Counted from the stretch's first letter, positions 37,472 to 47,143 are shown. The stretch is 50,195 bases of DNA from an uncultured Subdoligranulum sp. (GCA_904390925.1 CAJFMB010000009.1:1-50195), one strand, 5' to 3'. Program-made: numbers and translations. Notes: generated from the letters alone by a model not told the origin.

Positions 37472-38299
37472 TCAGTCCAGGAAGTTCTCGTTGAGGGTGA
37501 CGCCGAAGTCCCGGGCGATGGCGCGCAGGTCGTCGTCCTCGATGGTCTGGCGGATCAGGCCGCCACCCATGGACAGGACCTTGACGTAGATCTCGGCGCT
37601 CTTCTCGATGGTGTGGGCCAGGCCGAAGGTGGTGTCGTAGTCGGGGCCGGAGGCAAACAGGCCGTGCTGTGCCCAGACGGCAGCCTGGTAGGTCTTCATC
37701 TTCTCGCTGGTGGCCATGGCGATGTCAGCGCCGCCGGGCACCATCCAGGGGCAGACGCCCACGCCCTCGGGGAAGACGACTGGGCACTCGGTGGCGGACT
37801 GCCACAGGGCACGGCTGAAGGCACGGTCGGTCAGCGGCAGAATGTAAGTCAGCGCGATGACGTTGGTGGCATGGCAATGATAGATGACCCGGTTGGCGCC
37901 GCCCGTGACCGCCTTGCGGACGCTGTGGTTCATGAAATGGGTGGGGAACTCGCTGGTGGGCTTGGCGCCGTCGGCCAGGCCCCAGACAATGCGCCAGCTG
38001 TCGCCGGCGGCATTGATCTCGACGATGCCGATGGAGTGGATGGGGTCGGGCTCCACGTTGCGGAAGTACTTGCCGGAACCGGTGGTGATGAAGTACTCGC
38101 CGGCCAGGTTGCCCGCCTGGACGCCCATCTTGACCCACTGGCGGGGGGTCTCGTCAAAGAAGGGACGGCAGGCTGCCACGTCCTCCTCGGTCATGCGGTA
38201 GGTCAGGTTGCCGCCGTTGCGCTCGTGCCAGCCCTGCAGCCAGCCGTCGTTGCACATACGCATAAAGCCCTTGACGCAGGGGATGTCGTAGATTTCCAT
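37472..38299 (-). CDS. rhaD: Rhamnulose-1-phosphate aldolase
   Basis: WLQGWHERNGGNLTYRM, EYFITTGSGKYFRNV, VIYHCHATNVIALTYILPL, WQSATECPVVFPEGVGVCPWMVPG. Confidence 0.94.
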   Translation of the reverse strand: MEIYDIPCVKGFMRMCNDGWLQGWHERNGGNLTYRMTEEDVAACRPFFDETPRQWVKMGVQAGNLAGEYFITTGSGKYFRNVEPDPIHSIGIVEINAAGDSWRIVWGLADGAKPTSEFPTHFMNHSVRKAVTGGANRVIYHCHATNVIALTYILPLTDRAFSRALWQSATECPVVFPEGVGVCPWMVPGGADIAMATSEKMKTYQAAVWAQHGLFASGPDYDTTFGLAHTIEKSAEIYVKVLSMGGGLIRQTIEDDDLRAIARDFGVTLNENFLD

Positions 38300-38354
38300 G
38301 ATAGTTCTTCCTTTCGTATGGTGTGGAAAATGGTACAAATGAATTTCTGAATCG

Positions 38355-38389
38355 GTTCCCGCCGGCGGGCATGCGCCGACGGCGGGAAC
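38355..38389. other. Intercistronic hairpin upstream of rhaD
   Basis: GTTCCCGCCG (38355-38364) / CGGCGGGAAC (38380-38389). Confidence 0.7.
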
Positions 38390-38655
38390 ACCGACAGGGA
38401 AATGTCAGGCAAAATTGTGTGCGAGGAGCGTCAGCGACGAGTGCGCGGTTTTGACTGACATTTTGTCGAAAAGGGAATCCAAAGGGCTGCGGAGTTGAGC
38501 GCCGCCAGTGGCGGGTTCAGCGAAACGCAGCAGGGGCAGCGGTCGCATAGTGCAAGTATGGTTTACATACGCAGCACGATGCGGGCACCGCAACCCGGAC
38601 AAAACGCGGAGGATCGGCGCAGCCGACCCGCAGCGTTGTCCTCTTTGAAGACCGC

Positions 38656-40080
38656 TCAGCGGGTGATGACATCCACCGGCACGTTGAAGATTTCGGCGAC
38701 CTTCAGGATGGTGTCGATGTGGCGGCCGGAGGCAGCGGCCATGTGGTGGGTGGGGCCGGCCTCGCTCCAGCGGTTGACGAACTCCCGGGCACCGCAGGTG
38801 AAGCGGGTGCGCATGTTGGTGTCGCCGAAGGTGAAGATGGGGCCGTCCTCGTTGACGCCCTCGGCCACCACGAACTTGAAATGGCCGTCCTTGTCCTGGG
38901 TGATGCCCAGGTAGGTCACGGGGCCCAGGTGGGGGTAGAACTGGGTCAGGTAGCCGCCGCCGGTCTTGCCGTGGAAGACGGGGACGATCTTCATGGTGGG
39001 TTTCCTGGAGGAGATGGCTGCGTCGCCGGAGCCGGAATGGCCGATGATGCAGATGTCCTTGTCAAAGTCGATGGAGTACATCTCGGACAGCTGGCCCTCG
39101 CCGGCGATGGTCTTGAGGATGGACATGGCCATGGAGACCTTGATGTCGCCCTCGACCGCGCAGGCGACGCCCTGCTTGATCAGCATCGAGAAGGCGGGGA
39201 TCAGCATGGAATCCAGCACGCCCGCCTTGCCCTGGGCAAAGCCGTCATAGTGGGAGGCGATGAAGGCGATCTTCTCGTCCTTGACCCACTGCTCAAAGGC
39301 CACCACGTAGCGGGCCATCTCCCAGACCTTCTCCACGGTGCCGCCGCCCTCAATGTCGAAGGTGTCGAGGATCTCCTCCGCCTTGGCGCGGATGACTGCC
39401 TCGTCGGTGACGTGGTCGGCGATGGCCCACATCTTCTCCCAGTCAAACTGCTTGGTGTAGAGCCACATCCGGTTGTACAGGTTGGTCTCGTCGATGTACA
39501 GGTCCATCATGCCGGGATAGGGTCGGCCGATCTGGGCCAGGTTGGTGTCCCGGAAACGGCGGCGCACCTGGGCGGCCTTGCACCAGTCGTTGATCTCGGC
39601 CTGGACGGTGGGGTCGCCGCCTTCCACCACGCCGGTGATGACCGCATGGCGCTTGCCGGCCCGCTCCAGGTCGGCCACCATCTCGCCCACGGCGCCGCAG
39701 GCGTACAGCTCGCCCAGCCACTTGGCGGTGTCGGTGTGCTCGTAGTCGGGGGCTTTCAGCTTCTGGACGTTGACCAGCACCACCGGCACATCCAGATCCC
39801 GCACGGCGGGCAGCATGTTGTAGGAGGTGGCGTAGGTGAGCAGCTGCAAAATCACCAGATCCACGTCGGCGGCGCGGAACTTGTCCCCCGCCGCCTGGCT
39901 GAGCTCCTTGGTGGTGACGATGCCGCCGTCCACCAGCTCCACCGAGTCGGGGATCATGGTCTTGAACTGCTCATACTGGGCCTGGAACTCCGGCACCAGG
40001 CTGGGGAACTGGGGCAGATAGGCGCCCAGCGCAATGGCAAACACGCCCACGCGGGCTTTGGTTTCCACTAACATGCTCAT
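38656..40080 (-). CDS. L-fucose/L-arabinose isomerase family protein
   Basis: DVDLVILQLLTYATSYNMLPAV, LGELYACGAVGEMVADLERAGKRHAVITG, VACAVEGDIKVSMAMSIL, CIIGHSGSGDAAIS; coupled by ATGA to rhaB. Confidence 0.82.
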   Translation of the reverse strand: MSMLVETKARVGVFAIALGAYLPQFPSLVPEFQAQYEQFKTMIPDSVELVDGGIVTTKELSQAAGDKFRAADVDLVILQLLTYATSYNMLPAVRDLDVPVVLVNVQKLKAPDYEHTDTAKWLGELYACGAVGEMVADLERAGKRHAVITGVVEGGDPTVQAEINDWCKAAQVRRRFRDTNLAQIGRPYPGMMDLYIDETNLYNRMWLYTKQFDWEKMWAIADHVTDEAVIRAKAEEILDTFDIEGGGTVEKVWEMARYVVAFEQWVKDEKIAFIASHYDGFAQGKAGVLDSMLIPAFSMLIKQGVACAVEGDIKVSMAMSILKTIAGEGQLSEMYSIDFDKDICIIGHSGSGDAAISSRKPTMKIVPVFHGKTGGGYLTQFYPHLGPVTYLGITQDKDGHFKFVVAEGVNEDGPIFTFGDTNMRTRFTCGAREFVNRWSEAGPTHHMAAASGRHIDTILKVAEIFNVPVDVITR

Positions 40081-41492
40081 TGGGGAAGTACCTCCTTGAT
40101 ATCAAAACTTTCGCGGATCGCAGCCCGGGCGGCGGCCAGATCGGCATACTCGCCGGATGCGATGAACTGTACCATCAGGTTGCCCAGGGCCGTGCCCTCG
40201 GTGGGGCCGGCAAAGACCGGCAGGCCGGTGGCGTTGGCGGTCATCTGGTTGAGGTAGTTGTCCTGGCTGCCGCCGCCCACAATGTTGATGCTGGTGTAGG
40301 TTTTGCCGGTCAGGCGCTGGAGCGTCTGCACGGCGCGGCGGTAATCATCGGACAGGGCGTTGTAGATGGTCTGCATCACCTCGCCGGTGGTGGCGGGGGC
40401 GGCACAGCCGGTCTCGGCACAGGCGGCGGTAACCTCGTCGATCATGGATTCCGGCGCCAGGAACCGGGGATCGTCGGCATCCACCAGGCCGGGGAAATCG
40501 GTGCTGGCCTTGGCGGCGGCGATCAGCTCCGGGAAGGAGGGCCGGGTGCCGGTGCGCTGGCCCAGCTCCCGCCGGACCGACTGGATCATCCACAGACCCA
40601 TGATGTTTTTCAGGTAGCGGTAGGTGCCGTTGTAGCCGCCCTCGTTGGTGAAGTTGGCGGCGGCGCTTTCCTGTGTGGTGATGGGGCTGGTGTTTTCCAC
40701 CCCCAGCAGGCTCCAGGTGCCGCTGGACAGGTAGACGGCATTTTCGTCCCGGGCAGGCACCGCCAGCCAGGCGGAGCCGGTGTCGTGGGTGGCGGGCAGC
40801 AGCACGGTGCAGTCAAAGCCCACCTTGGCCCGGACCTCCGGCGTCAGGCTGCCCAGCGCGGTGCCGGGCATGCGGATGGGCTGGAAGATCTGCCGGGGCA
40901 GGCCCAGGGCGGAAATCAGCCCGTCGTCCCAGTCCCGGGTCCCGGCGTTGACCAGGGCGGTGGTGGAGGCGTTGGTGTACTCGTTGGCAGCGACGCCGGT
41001 GAGCAGATAGTTCAGGTAATCCGGCACCATCAGGAAGGTCTTGGCCGCGGCCAGCTGGTCGGGATGCTCCCGCTGGAGGGCGGTGAGCTGATAGGCGGTG
41101 TTGAAGGTCTGGTACTGGATGCCGGTGCGGGCATAGTGCTCGGCAAAGGGCAGCACCGGTGCCAGCCGGTCCCGCTCGCCCTCGGTGCGGCCGTCCCGGT
41201 AGGCCACCGTGTCGCCGATGACCTGGCCCGCGCCGTCCAGCAGCACAAAGTCCACTGCCCAGGTGTCAATGCCCACCGTGGCGGGGACAAAACCCGCGTC
41301 CTTGCAGGCCTTCAGGCCGGCCAGGACATTGTCCCACAGGCGGTCCATCTCCCAGCAAAGGTGACCGTTTTTCTCCACCAGGCGGTTTTCAAACCGGTAG
41401 ACCTCTTTCAGCTGCATGCGGCCGTCCTCGACCCAGCCCAGGATGTGCCGGCCGGAGGATGCCCCGATGTCAATGGCAAGATGATACGTCAA
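40077..41492 (-). CDS. rhaB: Rhamnulokinase
   Basis: LAIDIGASSGRHILGWVEDGRMQLKEVYRFENRLVEKNGHLCWEMDRLW; VGIDTWAVDFVLLD; INIVGGGSQDNYLNQMTANATGLPVFAGPTEGTALGNLMVQ. Confidence 0.96.
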   Translation of the reverse strand: MTYHLAIDIGASSGRHILGWVEDGRMQLKEVYRFENRLVEKNGHLCWEMDRLWDNVLAGLKACKDAGFVPATVGIDTWAVDFVLLDGAGQVIGDTVAYRDGRTEGERDRLAPVLPFAEHYARTGIQYQTFNTAYQLTALQREHPDQLAAAKTFLMVPDYLNYLLTGVAANEYTNASTTALVNAGTRDWDDGLISALGLPRQIFQPIRMPGTALGSLTPEVRAKVGFDCTVLLPATHDTGSAWLAVPARDENAVYLSSGTWSLLGVENTSPITTQESAAANFTNEGGYNGTYRYLKNIMGLWMIQSVRRELGQRTGTRPSFPELIAAAKASTDFPGLVDADDPRFLAPESMIDEVTAACAETGCAAPATTGEVMQTIYNALSDDYRRAVQTLQRLTGKTYTSINIVGGGSQDNYLNQMTANATGLPVFAGPTEGTALGNLMVQFIASGEYADLAAARAAIRESFDIKEVLPQ

Positions 41493-41554
41493 TGCTTGCG
41501 CCTCTCCTTTCTGGTTCTCTTTACTGATTTCAGTATACCGGAGCGGCGTAGAAA

Positions 41555-41594
41555 AAATAAGCGCGTGATTTACAATAAAATCACGCGCTTATTT
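41555..41594 (-). terminator. Hairpin between regulator and rhaB (terminator or operator)
   Basis: AAATAAGCGCGTGATT / AATCACGCGCTTATTT, 16-bp perfect; minus strand continues TTTTC. Confidence 0.75.
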
Positions 41595-41607
41595 AAGCGA
41601 AATCCGA

Positions 41608-42582
41608 TCAATTGTCGAAATTGCACAAATGATCCCGGTACTCTTTTGGCGTAATGCCAAAGGCCTTTTTGTAGATGGTGTAGAAGTAACTGGTGGTCTC
41701 GTAGCCCACCGACTCGGCGATGGCCTGCACCGGCAGTCTGGTGGTGCGCAGCAGCTGCTGGGCACGGTCCAACCGTTTTTGTTGCAGCAGCTCCTTGAAG
41801 GTGCTGCCGGTGGCCTGGCGGATCAGGGCGCTCAGGTAGGGCAGCGACACATGGTACTGCTCCGCCACCCGGGACAGACTGGCGCCGCGGCAGTCGTCCT
41901 CGATCTCCCGCAGGGCGGCCAGCACCAGCGGACTGCCCTGGCCGGGTTCGCCCTCCACCTGGATGCAGTCGTGGTGGTTCAGCAGGTCCAGCAGCAGCAT
42001 GGCCATCCGCATCTGGTTGGCGCGGCGGGCGCCGGATTCGTTGTGCAGAAGGCTCCAGATCATGCTTTCCACCAGATTCTGCACCGGCAGCAGCTCCGCC
42101 GTGTGGCAGAGCAGATGGGTGATCTCGGCCCCGCCGGTTTTCAGGGTACCCAGCAGAAACCGCCCCAGCAGGTTGGAGGCCCCCACGATCTGGAAGGCAA
42201 AGTCAAAGAACTGAGGCAGCACGATAAAGTTCACCGCCACATCCCCGGCGTCCGCCCGCTGGATGGCATGGCTGGCCCGCTGGTTGAGAAACAGTAGTTC
42301 CCCCGCCTGCAGATGCACCGGGGTGCCGCCGCCGATGATGTGGGTGGTCTGGCCGGTGCACATGTACATGATCTCCACATAATTGTGGCTGTGCCGCGGA
42401 AAGGAGACAAAGCGGGTGTGGGGCCGGATGGTGATCAGCTGGCCCTGGCGCAGCAGCTTGGCGGCCTCGATCTCAAAGCCGTGGCCGGTGGCGTAGAGGG
42501 TGCGGTCCAGCGGTTCGCCGTCCCGCAGCTTTTGTTCCTCCGGTGTGATGCGCGACAGTGCGCCCAAAATTTCGGCATTCAT
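41608..42582 (-). CDS. AraC-family regulator with cupin sensor domain, probably of the rhamnose operon
   Basis: Cupin HSHNYVEIMYMCTGQTTHIIGGG; HTH LSRVAEQYHVSLPYLSALIRQATGSTFKELLQQKRLDRAQQLLRTT...IAESVGYETTSYFYTIYKKAFGITPKEYRDH. Confidence 0.93.
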   Translation of the reverse strand: MNAEILGALSRITPEEQKLRDGEPLDRTLYATGHGFEIEAAKLLRQGQLITIRPHTRFVSFPRHSHNYVEIMYMCTGQTTHIIGGGTPVHLQAGELLFLNQRASHAIQRADAGDVAVNFIVLPQFFDFAFQIVGASNLLGRFLLGTLKTGGAEITHLLCHTAELLPVQNLVESMIWSLLHNESGARRANQMRMAMLLLDLLNHHDCIQVEGEPGQGSPLVLAALREIEDDCRGASLSRVAEQYHVSLPYLSALIRQATGSTFKELLQQKRLDRAQQLLRTTRLPVQAIAESVGYETTSYFYTIYKKAFGITPKEYRDHLCNFDN

Positions 42583-42717
42583 GGCGGGTCCCTCCTGTTG
42601 GTATCTTACCAGAGGGCGGCCGGTCTGTCCAGTCCGGGCAAACCACAAGCGGCACCCCGCCGCAGGGTGTGTCTGTCATCCTGCGGGAGGTGCCGTCTTT
42701 GAAGGGGTTGGAAGATG

Positions 42718-45459
42718 TCAGCGGAGATGTCCCGACCGTCTGCGCAGCAGCCAGAGTGCTGCCAGCGCGGCCAGGCTGATGCCGGCCAGCGCCGCCGTCT
42801 GCCACAGCGGGAAGCTGTCCCCTGTCTGGGGGACCTGCATTGCCGGGGCGGCCGTGGCGGTGGGGGCCGGGGTGGCACCGGGGGTGGGCGTCGGGGTGGA
42901 AGGCGTTGTTTCCGCCGTGTAGGTGTTGACAAAGCGGACCTGGTCACAGGGCTGCCCGTCGGCACCGGTGAGGGAGGCGGTGAGGTGAACGCGGCCCTCC
43001 TGCAGCCGGGCCTCCACCGTCAGGTGATAGACCGCCGGGTCATACCGGTAGCCCGCCGCCCCGCCGGAAAGCTCGCGGATGGTGTAGCCGTAGCTGCCCT
43101 CGGCGGCAAAGCAGAGGCTGTCAAAGGATGCCTGCCCTGCGCCGGTGATCTGCACCGATGCGCTGCCGTTTTGTGTATCGGCGGGCATGGGGTTTGCCGG
43201 GTCGTCGGGGGTGAGGGTGAAGGTGAAGGTTTCCGGCGTGGCGGGGGTGTCGCCGGCAATCTGCTTGGTCAGCGTCAGGGTATAGCAGGCTGCGCCGGAA
43301 ACGGCATGGTTGGTGATGTCCTGGGTCACATTGCCGTCGGCGTCGGTGACCGGCGGGGCATATTCGGCCTCGTACCCGGCAACCGGCTGCTCGGTGATGG
43401 TGTAAACCGCCTGGCTGCCGTCGGCCAGATACCGGGGCAGATCAAAGGAATACTGCCAGTCCTGGTCGGCGGTGACCGTCTGCTGGGCCACAATGACCTG
43501 ACCCAGCAGGGCATACAGCGTCACCTGGTCGGGGCGGGAGGATTCGGGCAGTTCCCCGTGGTCCCACTGCTTGGTGCCGGACAGCCGGATGGTCTCCGGG
43601 TCAGACTGCGCGCCCACATACCTGTTTTCAAACCGGGCGGTGGTCCCCTCCGCCGGGATGGTGCCCGCCGACCCGGTGGTCAGGGTCAGGTATCCGTCGG
43701 CAAACAGGTCCTGCTCCTCCACCGCGTAGGACAGGCCCACCGGCAGGCCGGAAAAGACCGCTTTCTCGCCGTGGGCAAGGGTGATGGTGTCCCCGCTGTG
43801 CAGGGTGCGGGGAGAATCCTCCGGCACCCCGTCGGCGTTATACATTATATAGGTATATTCCCGGGCAGGGTCCTCGCCCAGCACCACTGTCATGGCAAAG
43901 CGCTGCGCCGGGGCGGCGGATGTGCCGGTCACCGTCTTTTCCACCGTCAGGGTGGCGGTCTCGGCGGTGGCAGGCGGGGTGTTGACAAAGCGTGCCAGTG
44001 TTCCGCCTTCGGCCAGGGTGCCGGTGGCATTCTCGCTGGCGACCTGGTAGCCGTCGGGGGAAAGCTCGGTCACGGTATAGGGGGTGCCTGCCGTCAATCC
44101 GGCAAACACTGCTGTCTGTCCCGGGGAGAGGGTCAGCGTATCGCCGCTGTGCAGCGTCTGAGGTTCGCCGCCGTCGATGGTGTAGCTGTATTCGGCCGCC
44201 GGGTCGGTGCCGATCTCCACCCGGAAGGCAAACCGGGTGCCGTCATCGGCCGCCCCCGCGGACAGTTCCTTGCGGATGCTCAGCCCGGCAGGCACAGGGT
44301 CGGGGCGCTGGCTGCTGTTGACAAAGAGCGCCTGCACCCCCTCCGGCGTCACGGTGCCGGTGCTGCCGGTGGCGGTGACTGCATATTCCGCCGGGAAGTC
44401 CTCGGTCACCTGGTACCAGGTGCCGGCGGGCAGCTCGGCAAAGACGGCACTCTGTCCGTCCTGCAGCGTCAGGGTCCCGCCGCTGCGCAGCGTCTGAGGC
44501 TCGCCGCCGTCGATGGTGTAGCTGTATTCGGCTGCCGGGTCGGTGCCGATCTCCACCCGGAAGGTAAAGTATTCGGGGGCGGATGTTTCGGGGGTGGCGG
44601 TCTCGGCGGTGGCGGTTTCCGGGGTGGCCGGCAGCACCTGCTTGGTGATGGTCAGGGTGCCGGTCCGGGGCACAGCGGGCGGCAGCTCGGTATTGACAAA
44701 GACCGCACGGCTGCCCTGCTGCAGAATCGTGCCGGAGGCGCCGGTGCTCTGCACTGCGTAGCCCTCCCCTGCCGTTTCGGTAACCGCATAGGCGGTGCCC
44801 ACCGGCAGGTCGGCAATTTCCGCAGACTGTCCGGCGGAAAGGGTGATCTCCCCGCCGTTTTGCAGTGTGCGGGGGCTGCCTGCCGGGTTGCCCGCCGCAT
44901 CGTACAACTGCCAGAGGAAGGTGGCCTGGGGATCGCTGCCGATGCGCACCCGGAAGGCAAAGCTGCGGTCGGGGTCGGAAAGGCTGCCCGACACCTGTTT
45001 GCTGATGGTCAGGCTGGCCAGGCGGCGGACATTTTCGGCGGTGAGCTGCACTTCCCCGGCGGTTTCGGCGGTGACGGTGAAGGGCAGGGCGTTTTCCGCC
45101 GTGGCAAAGTCATAACCGTAGGGGGTGGAGACTTCCCGGAAGAAATACTCCCCGGGGGCCAGCTGTCCGATGCAGATTTCGCCGTCGGCATTGGTGGTGT
45201 AGCGCTCGGGCAGTCGGGTGCCGTCGGCCCGGTAAAGATCATACACCGCGTTGGCCAGCCGGATTTCGGTGCCCTGTTCATATTTGATCAGCCGCACCAC
45301 GCCGTCGGCCTCCTGCTGGACAAAGGTGTTGGTGGCGCTCTGCGTGAGGCTGACCCACCCGTAACTTTCCCGCGCCAGCGAGCAGGCCAGCAGTGCCAGT
45401 GCCCCGAACAGGCATATCAGCCTGCGAAGCAGCCCGGAGCCGGTGGTATGGTTTGCCAT
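42718..45459 (-). CDS. Multi-repeat Cna-B/SpaA-like surface protein with VPQTG sorting-type signal
   Basis: Start 45459 (MANHTTGSGLL...). Repeated FAFRVRIG/FTFRVEIGTDPAAEYSYTIDGGEP.../VTE modules; SpaA-like YDLYRADGTRLPERYTTNADGEICIGQLAPGEYFFREVSTPYGY; C-term VPQTGDSFPLWQTAALAGISLAALAALWLLRRR. Confidence 0.9.
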   Translation of the reverse strand: MANHTTGSGLLRRLICLFGALALLACSLARESYGWVSLTQSATNTFVQQEADGVVRLIKYEQGTEIRLANAVYDLYRADGTRLPERYTTNADGEICIGQLAPGEYFFREVSTPYGYDFATAENALPFTVTAETAGEVQLTAENVRRLASLTISKQVSGSLSDPDRSFAFRVRIGSDPQATFLWQLYDAAGNPAGSPRTLQNGGEITLSAGQSAEIADLPVGTAYAVTETAGEGYAVQSTGASGTILQQGSRAVFVNTELPPAVPRTGTLTITKQVLPATPETATAETATPETSAPEYFTFRVEIGTDPAAEYSYTIDGGEPQTLRSGGTLTLQDGQSAVFAELPAGTWYQVTEDFPAEYAVTATGSTGTVTPEGVQALFVNSSQRPDPVPAGLSIRKELSAGAADDGTRFAFRVEIGTDPAAEYSYTIDGGEPQTLHSGDTLTLSPGQTAVFAGLTAGTPYTVTELSPDGYQVASENATGTLAEGGTLARFVNTPPATAETATLTVEKTVTGTSAAPAQRFAMTVVLGEDPAREYTYIMYNADGVPEDSPRTLHSGDTITLAHGEKAVFSGLPVGLSYAVEEQDLFADGYLTLTTGSAGTIPAEGTTARFENRYVGAQSDPETIRLSGTKQWDHGELPESSRPDQVTLYALLGQVIVAQQTVTADQDWQYSFDLPRYLADGSQAVYTITEQPVAGYEAEYAPPVTDADGNVTQDITNHAVSGAACYTLTLTKQIAGDTPATPETFTFTLTPDDPANPMPADTQNGSASVQITGAGQASFDSLCFAAEGSYGYTIRELSGGAAGYRYDPAVYHLTVEARLQEGRVHLTASLTGADGQPCDQVRFVNTYTAETTPSTPTPTPGATPAPTATAAPAMQVPQTGDSFPLWQTAALAGISLAALAALWLLRRRSGHLR
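44143..44590 (-). repeat. Near-identical internal repeat in the Cna-B gene
   Basis: RFAFRVEIGTDPAAEYSYTIDGGEPQTLHSGDTLTL and YFTFRVEIGTDPAAEYSYTIDGGEPQTLRSGGTLTL; nucleotide blocks about 44149-44240 and 44486-44577 differ at few positions. Confidence 0.85.
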
Positions 45460-45612
45460 GATATGCGATTCCTCCCTCTGGTGCTGGTTTCGGACCGTCC
45501 GGGCCCCGCAATGGCCCGCACAGCAAATTCTTACATCAGACCGCGTACGGACATCCGCCGCACACGGCCTGAAATAAACCCTTGCTGTATCGGTCTGCCA
45601 CAATGCCCGTAT

Positions 45613-45646
45613 GCCGGCAGCTCCCTTTTTGCGGGGAACTGCCGGC
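45613..45646 (-). other. Hairpin between the second TasA-like gene and the Cna-B gene
   Basis: GCCGGCAG / CTGCCGGC with partial inner pairing. Confidence 0.65.
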
Positions 45647-45682
45647 TGTATCCGGGCAGGCTTTGCCGTTTCTGGTTGGGGA

Positions 45683-47059
45683 TTACTTTGCCCAGCTGAC
45701 GTAGTTATTCTCCGGGACTTCATTGGCCAGCTTGCCGTACTTGCCGGCCTTGAAATCGTTGAGGAACTCCGTCTTGACAGCGCTGGAGCCGGAACCCTTG
45801 ACCACATAGGTGGCGGTCAGGCCGTCAAAGGTGTGTTCGGTCAGCAGATCGGTGCGGTCATCCCAGCTGGTCAGGTTCAGATTTCTGGCCTTGAAGTACT
45901 TCAGTGCGCCGTCCTGGATGGCGGTGACTTTGTACTGGCGGACGGTGCTGTCCGCGGAAGAGGAATGAACCTTGTTCTGCGGTACCGACAGCGTCTTGCA
46001 CTGGCTGCTGCTGTCCCCGTTGTAATACATAATCAGGGTGCAATCGCAAACTTCCTGGATCGAGCCGGTGCTCGGGGTACGGTTGGTGACCTTCATGATA
46101 AACTGTCCGCCGGTGGCGTTGGAATTTACCACATAATCGCCATTGATGTACTGGGTCTCGGCCAGCAGGTCATACCACTTGGCATCGTACAGCAGGCGAT
46201 CCCGCTGTTCGGCATCGGTGGCGGACTGGGCCTGCACATAGAAGTCGCGGGCCTTCTCCTTCTGTTTGACATAGGCGTTGACGTAGGCCTGTTCCTCGGT
46301 GGGCGGCGAGGCCAGTTCCGCATCAATGCGCTGGATCTCCTCCGCGATGGGGTCATAGACCGCAGCGGCGGCCAGTGCCTTGGCGGCGTCGCTGGTCCAG
46401 GTAGCCCCCTCCTCGGTCAGGCCGGCCAGCTTGGCGTCGATGGCGTCCATCTCCACCTGGATGGTGTACTCGACGGCGCCCTCCTGGCCCTCCTTGAGGG
46501 TGACGGCGTCCAGCAGCAGCCCGGTGTTGCCTGCGGCCCCGGCGGTGTCCTCCTCACCGCTGGGCGCCAGCGGCTGCATCCAGTAGGCGTAGCCGTCGTC
46601 GGCCAGCACCCAGTAGCTGCCGTGCTGCTCATCCTTGGACAGTGCCTTCCACTCGTCGTAGGTCTTGACGCTGCCGGTGGTCCAGGTCACATAGTCGTGC
46701 AGGGTATCGGTCTCGCTGCCGTGCACCGCGTCCTTGACATTGACCAGTTCCTCGGTGCCCTTGCGGAGCTTCATCGTCTCGGTCAGCTTGACCCGGACCA
46801 GAATGTCATCCGATCCGTCGTTGCTGACCCAGATGTCCTTGTTGACTTCGCTGCCGGCGGCCCAGTTGACCTGGTGGGCGCCGCCGTCGGTCACCGGGGT
46901 GCCGTCCAGCACGTCGTGCAGCGTGACCTTGTAGTCATCCTTGACGAACTGGTTGGTGGCCTCCTGCACACCGCTGACCCAGGCGAAGGTTCCGGAAAAC
47001 AGAAGTGCCGCCGCGGTCAGACATACAGCGCCTGTGACTGCCTTTTTCTTGGGTGTCAT
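45683..47059 (-). CDS. SipW-dependent TasA/camelysin-like exported protein, copy 1
   Basis: Signal-like MTPKKKAVTGAVCLTAAALLFSGTFAWVSGVQEATNQFVKDDYKVTLHDV; NKDIWVSNDGSDDILVRVKLTETMKL. Confidence 0.85.
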   Translation of the reverse strand: MTPKKKAVTGAVCLTAAALLFSGTFAWVSGVQEATNQFVKDDYKVTLHDVLDGTPVTDGGAHQVNWAAGSEVNKDIWVSNDGSDDILVRVKLTETMKLRKGTEELVNVKDAVHGSETDTLHDYVTWTTGSVKTYDEWKALSKDEQHGSYWVLADDGYAYWMQPLAPSGEEDTAGAAGNTGLLLDAVTLKEGQEGAVEYTIQVEMDAIDAKLAGLTEEGATWTSDAAKALAAAAVYDPIAEEIQRIDAELASPPTEEQAYVNAYVKQKEKARDFYVQAQSATDAEQRDRLLYDAKWYDLLAETQYINGDYVVNSNATGGQFIMKVTNRTPSTGSIQEVCDCTLIMYYNGDSSSQCKTLSVPQNKVHSSSADSTVRQYKVTAIQDGALKYFKARNLNLTSWDDRTDLLTEHTFDGLTATYVVKGSGSSAVKTEFLNDFKAGKYGKLANEVPENNYVSWAK

Positions 47060-47088
47060 GATTTTCTCCTTTTTGTTTGTATCAAAAA

Positions 47089-47122
47089 GCGGTGCCGCTG
47101 CCGGTCAGGGTACCGGCACCGC
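47089..47122 (-). terminator. Intercistronic terminator/attenuator between the two TasA-like genes
   Basis: GCGGTGCCG / CGGCACCGC; minus strand continues TTTTTGATAC. Confidence 0.75.
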
Positions 47123-47143
47123 GCGTGCCGTCGGGAGAGGCAA

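Noticed and set aside
38405-38602. 65-aa ORF in the rhamnose operon gap
   Set aside because: Translation looks like chance reading of a structured non-coding element; no SD and no recognisable domain, so reported only as a possible repeat element.
43850-44600. Cna-B repeats considered as a mobile or phage-tail element
   Set aside because: Repeats are in-frame domain duplications of one surface protein; no phage genes or transposase nearby.
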